Assembly (NCBI RefSeq): GCF_040802235.1
Contig: NC_133158.1
Span: 38,382,001 to 38,446,000, forward strand
Direction: 5' to 3'
From: Manis javanica
Taxonomy: Eukaryota > Chordata > Mammalia > Pholidota > Manidae
Length of the DNA: 64,000 nt
Shown: positions 35,825 to 49,010 of the stretch, piece by piece
How positions within the stretch are numbered: the first letter of the stretch is position 1
Layout of the letters: the number at the start of each line of letters is the position of its first letter
Program-made: the position numbers and the translations under genes
The notes under the pieces: model-generated
The model's database searches: none
The model's input: the letters and a program-made list of their open reading frames with translations, nothing else
Told to the model about the DNA's origin: nothing

Positions 35825-36345
35825 TGTTTTCCAAAATAGCCGGAGCGATAGGTCTAGTCCCACATGCTCTTTCAGAATCTTGCTACTCTCTTATTAGGAC
35901 AGAGAGACTATGTCCTATCTCCTTGAAACTGGGTGAGTCTTTGCAACTGCCTTGAATTATAGAAGGCAACAGAAGTGAGTTTGTGTGACTTTCCAGGCTA
36001 GATCATAAATCACGATAGGGTTTCCTCCAAGCTCTTTCTCTTGGGAGTCTCAGCCCTGGAACCCAGCCTCCCTGTGGTGAGGAAGCCACATGGAGAGGTC
36101 ATGTGTAGGTGTCTTGGCTGGTAACCCCAGCTAAGCCTCAACTGAGAATTAGCATCAATTCCCAGGCATGTGATAAGAAATTTTTCAGATCATTTTAGCC
36201 CCCACATCTCAAATTACCTAAGCTGATGCCAAGTAGAGCTCAACGTGCTATCCCCATTGAACCCTACTTAAATTAAAGATTTGTGAGCAAAATAAATGGT
36301 GTCATTATTTTAAACCACTAAGTTTGGGTTATTTGTTTTATAATC
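35825..36345 (+). mobile_element. MLT1-type LTR
   Basis: It ends 'attattttaaaccactaagtttggg' with an AATAAA-like signal just before ('aaaataaatgg'). Full-length LTR pattern, diverged. Confidence 0.7.
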
Positions 36346-36504
36346 AGTGTGACTGAGACTCCCCTCCTCATGCTGGCTACAGGTAAGTAGACCCTGACAG
36401 TAGGAGGGTAAGCAGGCTATTCCCTGCACCTAAGGAGATCATAACCTATCCAATCCAATGTAAAACATTTAAAATGAATGTAAAAGAGAGTGAGCTGACC
36501 ATGC

Positions 36505-36734
36505 CTCCCCCAGGGCCCAGAATTTGTTCCTGTTTATGGGGTGTACTTGGACTGGCTGTGCACTGCCCTCGCAAAGGGCCAAGGGCATAGAGGCAGGTCT
36601 GCTTCTCTGGGCGAGTTTGGCCAAATTTGGCTAGTGACATGGAGGTGACAGAAGCTGGAGAGCAATACTCTGCAATGCTTTTCCTGGGCTGGTCCCCTTT
36701 GCTGTGCTCTGAAGGTCCCGTTCATGCCTTACCT
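36505..36734 (-). repeat. Inverted copy of the 17.6-kb repeat
   Basis: The reverse complement matches 17626-17855 over about 230 bases at roughly 90% identity by eye, with flanks that differ. The family is unknown; it may be ERV-derived. Confidence 0.7.
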
Positions 36735-37199
36735 ATGCCGCTCCAAGTGTGGCACCTGGGGGGCCATGAGTGAGTGTGGCCTCTTTCCTCCTAAGCATAG
36801 ATGAGAACCAGGATTAAGGAAATGTTTGCCATACTGATACTGAACTAGAGAACCACATGCCTACTTCAGGAGGCTGGGTTCAGATTGAGGGGGCTGGCAG
36901 AGCTGCTGGGCTCTGGAACACAGTGCAGTTTAGTGACAACCAGAAATGCAATTGTCACTGTGTAGCCACAACTGACCCTGATGATGCAGAAGTGGGGGTC
37001 ACCATAGGGAAGAGTGCGGCTGCTGTGAAGGGAGCCCTGCTGAGCCCAGGACTGGGCAGAGTGGGCGCAGGAAGCCCTGGGTCCAGAAGCATGCAAAGGA
37101 TAACCTGTGACAGTTGGGTCAGAGCCAGGTGAGGCGAGGTTTGAGATGCAGCTTTGGACTGATGCCTGCCTGGGGAGGTGGCACAAGCCTGAGCAGGGT
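36735..37199. other. Intergenic, no recognised feature
   Basis: No supported gene or repeat. Confidence 0.4.
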
Positions 37200-37900
37200 A
37201 TTCCTTCAATCACTCAAGGAAGACTTATAGAGCAGCCACCATCCACCAGGCACAATGGTAATGCAGCAAAGAACAAATGAAGCTCCCCTTAAACAGCTTA
37301 CCTTTCCTTGGAGAGACAATGCATAAATGGTCCAATGGGCAGGAGACCAGCTGGAGAACAGGCAATGGAGGAAAGTCGGAGCCTGGTTTGGGAGCAGGGG
37401 TGCTTGGGTGGATGGGAGTTGTTATTTTGTACAGAGTGGTCAGCAAGGGCCCCCTGGAATAGGTGCCTTTGGAAAGACCTGAAGGAGGAGAGGGCGTGAG
37501 TCAACGTCTCCCTGGGAGTAGAGGACTCCTGGCGGAGGGCCAGCACCTGGACCCCGAGGGGCAGCAGGACAGAGGCAGGGAGGGAGGATGGTCGTGTGTC
37601 ATGTGTCCTGTGCAGAGCGAGTGGGGCAGAGGCAGGTGGTTGGCAGGCCCTGGAGGTCATTCCTGTAGCTTCCCCAGGGGAAGGGGTGCCAATGGAGGGC
37701 CCCAGGCCTGACTCAAAGCTTGGAGGGTCACTGTGGGGGCTGAGGGGGAAGAGATAGGGGTGGGGCAGAGCCTGGGTGGGAGGCTCTCGTGAGGGTCTTG
37801 AAGGAGGATTGTGACAGTGGGGCCAGAAGGGGCAGTGGGGGTGGGGAAAAATGGTCGGAGCCCCAGACACACTGTTAGCAGTTTGGGGACAGGTTGTGAG
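37200..37900 (-). mobile_element. L2 relic
   Basis: 'caccaggcacaatggtaatgcag' then 'gaaagacctgaaggaggagag' and the later G-rich blocks follow antisense L2 order. Confidence 0.65.
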
Positions 37901-38105
37901 ACAGAGAAGCCAGTGAGGACCCCAAAGATGATTCTGGCTTGAGCGCTGGGGAGGGAGCAGAGTGTATGGGGAGTGACCTCTAGGCTCCAGGTGTTCTCAT
38001 TTCTGCCTCAGCTTGCTCCAGTTCACCACGCATTCCCACCCTAAGCCAGCGCTTGGTGTATGCTGGCAGTGCTGGTGAGAAAGAAGACTCAGAGATAAAC
38101 GATTT
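37901..38105. other. Intergenic, no recognised feature
   Basis: No supported feature. Confidence 0.35.
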
Positions 38106-38106
38106 G

Positions 38107-38634
38107 TTCAGTCATGTAGTCACTCAGCAAACATTTATTGTGACCATGTGGCAGGCATGTGGTATGAGCTGGGCGTCTGAGATGGTCTCTGTCCCCTTGG
38201 AGTGTACAACCTGGCAGGGGGAGAGGTGAGAGAGGCGAGAAGGACAGAGAGGTTGGTCACTGAGAGTGAGAAACCTGCTTCTCAGGACAGACAGCCTGGG
38301 CGGCTGGTTTGGCCCCTGACAGACACGGCCGGACGCCTCTCCACTCAACATGCATGGCCCAGGGCAGGCCTGGAGAGGGCACAGAGGAGGGGCTGTGTGT
38401 AGTGACAGGGTGACGGGGCCCTGAAGGAGCGGGAAAGGGTGAGGAGAGGGACAGCAGAGCTTAGCTTCCGTGGAGGGCAGTCAGAGGGGCCTTTTCACAG
38501 GCCAGTTGCTGGGAAAGAGCCAGGCTGGCAAGATCAGGCAGAAGAGGCCCCAGGTGGGCAGAAGCTGGCCCAAGAGCTTGGAGGTGGGGAAGGCCATGGC
38601 CAGCAGGAGGAACTGCACTGAGGTGTTGGAAGCT
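38107..38634 (-). mobile_element. L2 relic
   Basis: 'cagcaaacatttattgtgacc' followed by 'ccttggagtgtacaacctgg' is the antisense L2 3' end. Later L2-like sequence continues. Confidence 0.6.
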
Positions 38635-38830
38635 TTTGTTCTGTAACAAACCACCCCCAAAAGGTAGTGCTTAAAACCACAGCCACTGATTTTGCTCCAG
38701 ATTCTGAGGATCACAATTTTGGCTGTGCTCTGAAGGGCTGTTCTCTGTCTGGTCTGGCCGGGCTCATTTGTGCATCTGAGGTCAGCCTGGGGCCTCGGAG
38801 GGCCTAGGGTGAGATGGTTCCTGTGTGTGA
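38635..38830 (-). mobile_element. MLT1-type LTR fragment
   Basis: 'tgttctgtaacaaaccacc', 'gtagtgcttaaaaccacag' are the reversed MaLR 3' end. Confidence 0.6.
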
Positions 38831-39354
38831 GCCTGCACCTGTCCCTTGGCACCTGGGCAGGGGTGTGAGTGGCAGCAGAAAGGCTGAGTGGCCCAGGCTC
38901 AGAGTGGCATAGGTGGCATGGAGGAAGCCCCAGGCTGTGGGGAAGAAAGAGGCAGAAAGGGAATCTACAGGACTGGCTGGGGGGCCAGGAAGGTGGGGTG
39001 TTGGGGGTGACCTCTCAGGATTTGGGACCCCAGAGTTCCCTGCCCAGACAACTGGGAGCCTGCTTTTCCAGGTCCGACCCTCCCCAAGGCGGACTGAACC
39101 ACAGGTGTGCACCCCGTTGGGCCCAGGAGAGGCAAGGGGTACTGCTTGCAGGGCAGGTGGACAGAGCTCAGACTCGGCCCTGGGTGTCCATGCACATGCG
39201 AGCAAGTCCCTGAGGCTCTGGCTGGAGCCTGGCAGGGTGAGAGGGAGGTGGACAGGGCCTCCACTTGACCCTTGCTCTGGGTTCCACACATATGGGGGTG
39301 AGCCTGCTGGGCAAACCAGTTTATTACTGGGGAAAGCAGTAATGGGCAAGGTGT
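38831..39354. other. Intergenic, no recognised feature
   Basis: Overlapping open frames on both strands, none with gene signatures. Confidence 0.35.
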
Positions 39355-39520
39355 TCTCATGTCTCAGACATCCACGTGCAGATGGCAACTGGACGCCAAA
39401 GACTGGAATGTAGAGGACAGATCCTGGCAGGAGATTGAAATTTGGAAGTTGCTGGCGAAAAGGTGGAAAAAAGCCCCACACACTGATGGAGTCATGGAAA
39501 AGGCCCGTTCAGGGCAGGTC
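39355..39520 (-). mobile_element. L2 relic
   Basis: 'cagatggcaactggacgcc' and following match antisense L2. Confidence 0.4.
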
Positions 39521-40134
39521 TCAGTTCTGGAGCACCCAGGTGCGTGCTGAGTAGAGGAGAGCTGGGTGAGAAGATTCTCCCCTTGGAATATACGTGCTAC
39601 AGAAACAGAAGGCAAGATTAGCAAATGGCTGATTTCATGACTTAATGAGATAAAAGATGGCACTCAAATCCATGGCATGTGGGTAAGGAGGATGAGAAAA
39701 AATACTAACCAAGTCAAGCCATAATACAGGCAAAATGACTGGATCTGTGAAAACGGGATACGACCTTGACGGACTGCAGGATTCGGAAGGAGTGGACCAC
39801 GGGCTGCGGAGCCTGGCAGCCCAGCGGACCTAGCCCTGGCATTCCTCTTCAGGGCCGAAAGACATTAAGAAGGGAAGTCGCTGGAGTGGAGTAGATCACA
39901 CCCACCAAAAAACCAAATGGAGCCAACGGGAAAGCCCAGGGACAGCCGGGCCCATTCTACACATTTGAAGAAAAATACCGAACCCACCAAAGCTTTCTGG
40001 TGGAAAATAGAAATTACTTTTAAGGACTCAAGCTACAAAATTTACCCTAAAAAAGCAGCTTCAGTGTTGACAGGAGGACTGGGGGGCCTAAAATACAGAG
40101 TTTCACAACCAGCTCAGCAGGGCTCCGTGCCTGG
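39521..40134. other. Intergenic, no recognised feature
   Basis: No supported feature. Confidence 0.35.
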
Positions 40135-40320
40135 CAGAGGGCAGCTCAGATCTGCAGCTGTTGGTCACATCCCGGCCGGCAGCCCCTTCACCAAGACGGT
40201 TCCTCATGGAGCTGGCATTTTTCTTCCCTATTTTACAGATGAGGAAACAGGCCCAGACGGTCAAAACATATGATAGCCACACAGCTGGCAGGCCTCTGAG
40301 CCAGGTCTGTGTCTGGGGAC
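40135..40320 (-). repeat. MIR relic
   Basis: 'attttacagatgaggaaacaggcccag' is the antisense MIR core. Confidence 0.8.
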
Positions 40321-40799
40321 ACTTCATGCAGGCTCACCTCTGTTATCAAGCACCCTCTGTGACCCCACCCTTGGCTGCCACCTGTCAACGGCCCCTCCCA
40401 GCCCTGGCCCTAGGCTCCCCCTCCTCGTGGTCCCATCTCGGGCCTGCCTGTCCGCCCTATGAGGCAGCCTGCACCACCCCAGGTGGATGACAATGAAGGG
40501 GCCCCCTCTATACAATTCTCCGTGCCTGGGACCTATGAACCCCACAGCACCTGCCAGGTCCCCATTCCCCACAAGATGAAATGGAGATTTGGGGAGCCTG
40601 AGGGGCTTGCCTGAGTCCCACCTCCAGGGGACGGGCAGCTGGGATTGCCTAGAGGACTCAAACCTACCTTTTGGCCCTCTGCTGGCCCGCCTCTCTGATG
40701 AGGGCCCAGGGTCCTATTTTCTTTACAAACATCTCCCCTCAGGGCAGGGGTTATGGCTTTTTTTTCTGAAACACATGGCTCTTCAAGAGCCTCGGCTCT
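40321..40799. other. Intergenic, no recognised feature
   Basis: No supported feature. Confidence 0.35.
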
Positions 40800-41010
40800 G
40801 GCCTCGGCTGACCTGCGCTCAAATGTGGGCTCTGCCATCTTTGAGCTGTGTGGCCTGGGGTGATTTACTTTACCTCTCTGTGCCTCTATGCAACAGACCC
40901 CAAGATCATAAGCTCACGTGCCCTATAGGGCTGTGTGAGCATTAGATGAGCTAATACTGGCAAAGTGCTTGGAACAGAGCCCGGCCTGAGCTAAGCTCTT
41001 GGTCCCTCTG
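40800..41010 (+). repeat. MIR relic
   Basis: 'gagctgtgtggcctggggtgatttac' to 'ggcaaagtgcttggaacagagcccgg' spans most of a MIR. Confidence 0.8.
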
Positions 41011-41019
41011 AAGGTCCTA

Positions 41020-41500
41020 TTAAGGGTTCACACCACACCCTGGCTGCTACTCAGTTGCCCACACCATCACCGTCACCCTGACTCCTGAGCAAGTCTTCAG
41101 CTAGCCTCTGGCTTCTACTTCACCCAACTTCACCCCCTCCTTTGACTCTTCCCATGCTGCTGCAGTCACACTGGGCTCCTTGATTTCTCAGCTACACCAG
41201 GCTAGCGGCCTCAGGACCTTTGCACTACCTCTTTCCCCTTCTCCTTACCTTTAAGACAATGTCACCTCCTCAACAAGCCCAGGCCCGACTGGCCCATTCC
41301 AGATCACAGCCCACATCTCTAGCCTGGCCCTCCTGAGGGCCATCACTCTGCTCCACTTCTGATTTTCCCATGGCGTATCCCCTTTCTGACCTTCCTTTAG
41401 CATCTTCGGTCTTGAGTTTGTCTAGTTTGTTTTCTGTCTCCCCTGCTGGAAAGGGTGGAAATGTTTGCCTGTGTGCTTGCTGACATGGCCCAAATGCGCA
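41020..41500 (+). mobile_element. L2 3' region
   Basis: 'ggcctcaggacctttgcactacc' and 'ctgctggaaagggtgg' follow L2 order. Confidence 0.7.
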
Positions 41501-43009
41501 AAGAGTGCCTTGCCCTGAGGACGCTGACTGCACTGTGGATTTCAGAGTCAGCCGACTGCCCCTGAACATGCAGGCTCCCTGGGCCCCTGGTTCAGCCTCT
41601 CTGGGGCTGGAGACTCAGTCTGGTTAACCTCCCACCCCCACAATGGGATCTGATGCAGGCACATGTTTGAGAGTTGTTGCATGAAAGGTGGGGGTCTGTA
41701 TACCCCAGCCCCCACATTGGCTGACCGCCACACCCAGCCCAGACTACAGTGCCCAGACTACAGACCACATCTGACTTCTGGGGCCCTAGTTGTCCAAGCC
41801 CCTGCATTTTCCTGGTCTCCCCGATGGTGGCAACATGCCTGATGCTGTATGAGAAACATTTGCTTTTACAAGAAGTGGCCAGGGGCATGGATAAAAGTCC
41901 CAGCCAGGACCAGAGGACAGATTAAGGCTCACTTCCAGGTGGCTGAAAAGGTCTTGGCCTTGAGGAAGGAGAATGGCCTGAGGCTGGGTGGGGGAAGGCT
42001 GGAGAAGAAGGGGCTGGAAGGTTTGCAGAACTGGAGGCCTCCAGCCGCCCTACGCAGAGTGGGGCCCCAGGCCCTGCAGGGTGAGGCAGTGGGCCCCTGC
42101 ACCCTGCAGGAGGATCTGGAGCAGGCCAGGGCTGCTGGTGCACCTGACTCTTCCCAGGGACGGGGGTCAGGAGTCAGTTAACCTGATTCCGCCTCCATGA
42201 TCCTCACATCAAGAGTCAGTGTGCCTCTGCACAGGTACTGATTCAACTTTAACAGTGCAAATAATGCTTGACCTAAGCCTCCTATTTCTCCTGCTCTGCC
42301 CAGTCGGATACCACAGACACAGTTCCCCTGTGAGCAGAGACCACAGGGTACTGGCTGCAGTAGCCGAGGGGACACCCGTTAGGAGCGGCTTGCACCGAGG
42401 GAGGAATCATCTGCACAGTGGAACTGCGTGAGGTCAGGGAATGTCTCCATGGGTCCACACGGAACAGCCTCTTAGAGATCAGGGAGTGTGTGTGTATATG
42501 TGTGTGAGAATCCATCTTGTGCTTTAAAAATGGACATGCTTTTCTGCTTAGCATACCCATGGCAATGGCCACAGAGTGGCCTCAGGGCAGGGGCGCAGTG
42601 GCAGGGAGGGGTGGCTGCAGGAGGGACACTGGCTCTTCGTTGAACACCCTTTCCCACCACTTGGCTTGTTTGAAGTCTGCATGATTGAGAAAGAAAATTC
42701 TGTTACACTGACACTAAATGCATGTGGCCTTTGCCCCAGCAGGGCTCCCGCTGGCAGTGCGACTTCCCCCAGCAGTGAGCAGACTTCCATTCCCTTAGTG
42801 CCCTCCCTGGGGCTTGGCACGGAGCTGGCACACTGTTTTGAACCAGGCAGAGCTGACTCAGGAGAGTCACTGGGAGACAGGACGTGAGAGAGCTCAGCGG
42901 TGCTGGACGGCAGGTCCAAGCTGATCTCACAGCAGCAAGCAGTCACTGCTCAGCTTCCCACTGCCCTTGGCCGGAAGCAAGGCCTTTCCCCAGGCCTGCT
43001 GACCTCTGA
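41501..43009. other. Intergenic; short TG tract near 42485-42510
   Basis: Apart from a small TG microsatellite I recognise nothing. Confidence 0.4.
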
Positions 43010-43430
43010 TTCCCATCCTGCACCTGCCCTTTGCTGACCATGCTCTGGACGCACTGGCCTTCTCACGGTCTGTCCCACCTCAGGGCCTTCGCATGTGCCA
43101 GGCTGTGGTGGGTAATGCTCTAGTACGACTCAGCCTGCCTAGCCTCTCTCCTCCTTCGGGCCTCCACTCAAATGCCCTCCTACCAGAAGCCTGTCTTGAC
43201 ATTGCATTCGGGCCCTGCTTTTTGCTGCCTTTGCTTTCTGTCCATCCTGTGGCTGATTTTCTTTATCTGCCTTACAGTTAAGCTCCCTTCCTGACAGGTG
43301 TTTATTAAATGCCAGGGAGCAGGGACTGCATTGGTCTTGTTCGCTGCCCTTTTGCCCATACCCAGAACAGAGCCTGCCCTTGGGAGTACCACACACACCT
43401 GTGTCCTTCATGCCCTCCCTTCCCGGTCTG
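43010..43430 (+). mobile_element. L2 3' end
   Basis: 'tcccacctcagggccttcgcatgtgcc', 'accagaagcctgtcttgac' and 'gccagggagcagggactgc' are in L2 order. Confidence 0.75.
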
Positions 43431-43599
43431 TTCTTCCAGTTTCTCAGGGCCCCAGAGCCCACAGGAGCTGGGTGGGTCCCCTCAAGGCTCTCATGGCCCC
43501 TGAGGATACCCCTGTGTAGCCCTCCCCACCCAGTGCTCCCCCCACCCTCAGACTCTGTCCCACTGAGGTCCTGCCAGAGACAGTACCTGTGTGCTCTGG

Positions 43600-43720
43600 C
43601 AGTGCAGTGGGCTTAGGGGTCCAGATATGTGGCGCTAGACAGGCCGTTCTCTATCTCCGGACTTCAGTGTCCTCTTTAGTAACGTGGGGATAAAACCAGT
43701 CAAGAAGACTATGCACTGTG
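43600..43720 (+). repeat. MIR relic
   Basis: 'ctccggacttcagtgtcctctttagtaac' is a diverged MIR core. Confidence 0.5.
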
Positions 43721-45169
43721 CTGAGGGAGGGGGAAAGGCAGAGAGGGGAGAGCTTGTATGGGTCCCAGGAGATGGGGGCAGGGCAGCACGGTGACCTGGC
43801 CATCTGGGGTGCCGAGTGCGGGTGAAGAGAAGTGAGGACCTTGCCTGCAAACCCGACAACTTCCCAAATCTCTAGGTGTTACCGGATGCAAGAAAACCGC
43901 GCTCTCGCTGCAGCCTGCAGGCAGCGTTGCCCAGAACAATTCTTACTTTGGCACCTGTGATGAACTCTGATACTCCTTCCGTTCCTCTCTCATTATATCC
44001 TTTTATTTGATCTTTATTAACAATGCCGATTGCACTTTTCTAAATGGATTTCATGACCCACTACTGGGTTCCAACCTGCATGTGGAAACAGCCAGAAAGA
44101 GACCTGGCAAAGGCCGTGGAGGGAGAGAGCATCATCCAGGTGCCTTTCTGGGGCAGGGCGAGTGGCCACTCTCAGGAGTCTTCCTCCATCCTGTGGCTTA
44201 GGCTAGTCTCTCCAGACACCAAATGCCATCCTAGGCTGAGCTCTGCCTCTGTTAAGTTTTTTGCTTTTGTCTTTGGCATATTCCAGCGGAATAATTCCCC
44301 TTAACTCAAATGACACACCTGTGGGGTGACACACCCAGGATGCCCCGGCAGGGAGGGACCAGCTAGGAAAACATTGAGCCGTGGGTACTAGCCCTGCCCC
44401 AGCCCCAAGGGCCCCTACTTCCTCCGCTCCAGTGCCCTGGGCCTGCCCTGGAATGCCTGGGCTGCCTGCAACCCTGTAAAGGGAGGGGGCAGCTCCCACC
44501 ACCAGCTCTGCTCCCAAGTTCTGCCCTGGAGGCCGCGCCCTCCCAGCAGGGAAATACTTTGCATGTCAGGGCGGTAGGCTGGTGTGCCTCGCAACCTGGG
44601 CTCTGCCCTGCACCCTACCCCGCTTCTCTCCCCACCACAGTTTTGCATCTTGTTTTTTCAACCACCTGAGAGGATTTCCTCCCATCCTCTTTAGTCCTGA
44701 GGTTCTGCCACCCATATTCTCAAGGCCATTTCCGTCTCCCCTGCCACCCCCTGGCCCAAGCCGCTGCCACTCTCTCGCCTGGTCCTTCCACTCCCGCCTG
44801 TCTCCATGTGGTCGGTCACTCTTCACTCTGCAGCCCCTCCGGGGCCTCTGTTGTGTGTGGGAGGCCGACCTCTGGGGCTGCTGTCCTGGGCCTCAGCCTG
44901 GCTGCCCAGTTTGGTTTGGCTGATAGAGGAGGCGTCACAGGGAAGGGGCAGGGGTGAGTTTGGGGGGGTTGGGGAGGGTGACAGAGGAGGTTAGGTGTTT
45001 TCCTTCCTCCTGCCAAGGTGTTGGCCCTGCTGATGGCACCCCATCTCCCATGGGAGGAACTGGGGGACTGCCTGGCCCTCACCTGCACCACCTGTCATGG
45101 GCCCTGTCTGTAACCCATTGTCATGGAGCCTGGGCTGTCTGGTCCCTCTGGGCCACAGGCTGGCTGAAT
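43721..45169. other. Intergenic; weak L2 traces in the later part
   Basis: No gene is supported. C-rich frames are low complexity. Confidence 0.35.
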
Positions 45170-46060
45170 GTGCCCCCCACCCTTTTTCATACAGTAGAAC
45201 AGTCTTTTTAAAAATCTCAATTCAGCTGGGTTTCTCCCTTGCCTAAACTTCAGTGGACTCCCACTGCCCTGAGAATACAAACAAAAATCTTTATTGCCCT
45301 TTACAATAGTGTCTGTTAAATTGCCAGTTGCAGTCCCTTAGAGGGTCACAAGGTTAATTGGGTGGGTTGCATTTCTGTCCTCTTTTTTTCTTGCTCCTCC
45401 TTTTAATGACACTACAGCAGAGCAGGATTCAGAGAATAGCAAACACCAGCCCTCGCTGTGGGCAGCCCTGGTTGGGGAGTGGGAGGCTTTTGTTTCTGTA
45501 ACATGCAAACTGGTTGAGTCCAAAGATGGTGTTTTATTGTGGGCTGTAGTGCTGAGTGTTGGGGATCCCTGGCCTTCCTGGCCCTTCACAGCTTCCTCCT
45601 CATCCTACTACCTGCCTGGCCCAGCTTCCTGTCAGTGCCACAGTCAGACAGGCTCTTTCCTGCCTCGGGGCCTTTGCATCTGCTGTTTCCTCAGCCAGGA
45701 CTGCCCTTCCCTCTGCTCTTCCCCCAGATCCTTCCTGCAGTGCACCTCCTCAGAGAGGCCCTCCCTGGTTGGTCCACCTCAAGCAGCTTCCCTCTGTCTT
45801 CTTGTTCTTTATCACTGGACAGTGTTGGATTGGAATCTCTGTGAGGACATGGGCAGCTGCTGGTGAGCACCATTAACTGTTCCCAGCACTCAATCTCACA
45901 AGTAATTATCATGACCATTCACTCGCCTCTTTGCTTGTCCCCTCTGGACTAAAAGCTCCAGAAGGTAGGCCCTCATCTTTATTATTAACTGTTGTGTATG
46001 CAGACCAGTACCTGGCCTGCTGTAAGTGCTTAATAAATGCCTGCCTAGTGAATGAGTGGC
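45170..46060 (+). mobile_element. L2 3' half
   Basis: 'acagtcttttt', 'cttcagtggactcccactgccc', 'cggggcctttgcatctgctg', 'ggactaaaagctccagaagg' and 'gtgcttaataaatgcc' occur in L2 consensus order, interrupted around 45310-45560. Confidence 0.85.
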
Positions 46061-46329
46061 TGAACTGTGTCTCTAGCTTGGAACAGAGAGATTGCAGGAG
46101 GCATTTTCCCAGAACGCCTTGCATGCTTGGTGCCTTGGTGGGAGCTGGGACTAGGAGTGGATGCAGGTGGGCAGGGCTGAGGGCCCCTTGCCTGCGTGCA
46201 GTGGAGGCCGTCCTGCCCTACCTGCCCCTGTCAGTGCTTGACAGCTTGCAGGGTCCCACACTGCCCTGACCTGACAGCTGGAGCTCCCTACAGCTCCTTG
46301 CTCCTGTTCACGCAGCGGAAAGTTCGAGG
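46061..46329. other. Intergenic, no recognised feature
   Basis: No supported feature. Confidence 0.35.
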
Positions 46330-46450
46330 ACATGCATCAGGAGAGCCTCCGTCTGTCCTGCCTCTGCTGTTTACTGGCTGTGTCATCAGACACATCCCTC
46401 TTGCAACTAAGCCGTCAGCAGAGAAACGAACACGGTAATGGCTCTTGTCA
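46330..46450 (+). repeat. MIR relic (weak)
   Basis: 'gcctctgctgtttactggctgtgtcatcag' recalls the MIR tRNA-related head. Confidence 0.45.
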
Positions 46451-47214
46451 ATGAGGCGTGTACTTTGCCGTTAACCTGCTGAAAGAACTGATGTACAGCT
46501 GGACATGGAGAATAAATACGCCCAAATTGTGGGCACACTGGGTGCTCGCTGGTTTGGCTGGCTGAAGTAGCTCCTTGTCCCACAATGGCCCATCTATTAC
46601 ATGGGACAGTGGCAGTGCCTGAAAAGCCACCTCTGGACCTGCTCCCCAGGTAGCCTCCTCTGAATCCTCTTCTGAACAGCAGATGTGTCAGGGAAGGTGA
46701 TGCAGTGGGCCCAGCCCTTGCAGTAGGAGAGCCTTCTCCCCCTGCAGCTGGAGCTCATGCCCAGGGCCAAAACGTTGCAGGAGAAAGTGCTGAAGGGGAG
46801 AAGGGCTTCAGGGAAGGACAGGCATCAGGGGCTGGCCTGGCCTTGACTTTCAGACATAGGGAGAGTCGTGATTTCAGCACCCACTCATCCAACCAGCTGG
46901 ACTAAAAAGGTTATGAAAACACAGAACCACGACAGTACAAGAAGTTGGTGTGTGGCTGAGCAATAGGGGGAAAATATGACTAATGCATATATAACCCTGA
47001 AAGAGACAGGTTTCCTAAACACTGACACCAAAGGTGGAATCCCTAACTGCATTTAGCTACATCAGTATAAACAAATCCTGCAGCTCCAAAAGCATGGTTG
47101 GCCATCTGTGATGCGCAGAGTTCAAATATCCTTCATACACAAGTTCTTACACGTCGGTAAGAAAAACATTGGTATTGCTGTACAAAATAAACAGTCCACA
47201 GAAGAAACGCAAAC
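46451..47214. other. Intergenic, possibly old L1 in part
   Basis: No supported gene. Confidence 0.3.
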
Positions 47215-47275
47215 TGCCATATATATGTAAACAAACATATACAAACAGACACACACACATATATACAAATGGGAA
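47215..47275. repeat. AT/AC microsatellite
   Basis: Tandem at, ac and acat units. Confidence 0.8.
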
Positions 47276-47329
47276 AAAACACAACTCCAATAATTCAAGA
47301 GAAACAAAACAATGGCACTTTTTATTTTT

Positions 47330-48175
47330 TTAAGTGTCACACTGGCAAAACCGGACAAAGCCTGTCACTTTCTGTAAAGTGGTAAGAGTGCTGACAAGAA
47401 TATGGGAAATGGGGACTGGGATTCAGTGATGGCAGAGATCTGGGTACTAGAATCTCTGGAGGATGAGTGGTCACAAATAGCAAATCTAAACATACCCTTT
47501 GACTCAGAAACCTCACTTGCCAAATTCACGTTTAAGAAACAGGATAGAGAAGACTTATGCACTAGGGCTGTTCGCTGCCGTTTTGCATATGGTAGTGAAA
47601 AATTGGAAACATCATCAATGTCCTTCAAGAATGGATTTGTTAAATTAATTAGGATAAAGCTACCTCCGTGGGATACTAGTCAACTTTAAAGAATGACTGC
47701 TGCTAATCTATCATTATTGGCAGAGAAAGCAGCACACAAGGTATGTCCTGTTCTAAAAAGCTGCCAGAAGCAACCTGAGTGACTGTTGATGGATGAACAG
47801 ATAAATAAAATGGGGTCTATACATGCAAGGAATATGATTCAGGCTTAAAAGGAAGGACATTCTGACACAGGCTGCAATACAGATGGGCCTTGAGGACGTT
47901 ATAGTCAGTGAAGTTAGCCAGTCCCAGAAGGACACAGACTGTGTGATTCCACCTCTGTGAGGTCCCTGAAGACATCACATTCACAGAGACAGAGAGTAGA
48001 ATGGGGGCTGCCGGGGGCTGGATGGGGAGCGAGAGCTTAATAGGGCAAAGTGTTTTGGCAGATGAAAAGTTTTGGAAGTAGTGGTGATGGTTGCACAACA
48101 ACGTGACTGTATTTTCAGTGACACTTAAATAGTTAAGACGGTCAATTTTATGTTATGTGTTTTTAGCTAAGACTT
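47330..48175 (+). mobile_element. Old L1 3' end
   Basis: 'agtcagtgaagttagccagtcccagaagg', 'tgtgtgattccacctctgtg' and 'gatggttgcacaacaacgtg' are consecutive L1 landmarks. Confidence 0.85.
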
Positions 48176-49010
48176 TCAAAAACACCCTCTGAAATACTGT
48201 GTATTATGTTTCCTCTTTTGTAATATAGCAAGAAAATGTTAACAATGATGTGGCTGTGAATACATTTTTTAGAAATACTTGTCTGTATTTCTGATATTCG
48301 GGGCAGTGAAAACATTTACTTTTACACTAATAAAAAGCCTATTTCAAAAATAACATACTAAGTTGTGCAATCAAGAGAGAAGTACAACGAAATAATATTT
48401 TTTCTGGTTATAAAAATAATGTCTACTCATTGTAGAAAATCTGGAAAAGTGAAAAATATGTGAAAAAAAGATCACTTGTGTATAATCCCATCACTCAATG
48501 TAAATATTTTTAAAAATCAATATGAATACTTTTAATTTTTCTTTACATAATTATATATAGATTAATTTCTATATAGTTAGGCATCCTGTTTTCACTTGAA
48601 CTTTTATCAATCTTATAAAAACTTGATTTAAATCAATAAATGATATTCCACTGCAGGGATAGGGTATAGTTCATTATCTGTTTCCCTTTTGTGGGACATA
48701 CACATGGCTTTCTAATTTTTCTCAATTGCAAGTGATGTTGGGATGTTCTTGGCATATAAGTGATCAGTTTCTAGAAATAGACTCACCAAATCAAAATTGA
48801 GATATAGATATATTACAAGGTTGCTTTCTGGGAATATACCAATTCAACCTTTTTCCAACAGTGTTACAAATATAAAAATATTCTTGTCAATTGGAAGAAA
48901 AGGGTATCTTGTTTGAATCTGTGCTTCTTTGATCAGTGGTAAGGTTAGAAATTTCCCTGTGCGTGCCCTGGCCATTTGCACATTTCATTTTGGTTTTTTT
49001 TGACTTGGGT
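48176..49010. repeat. A/T-rich LINE-like relic
   Basis: Late in the block, sequence resembling reversed L1 ORF2 appears (48640-48990). Too diverged to name. Confidence 0.35.
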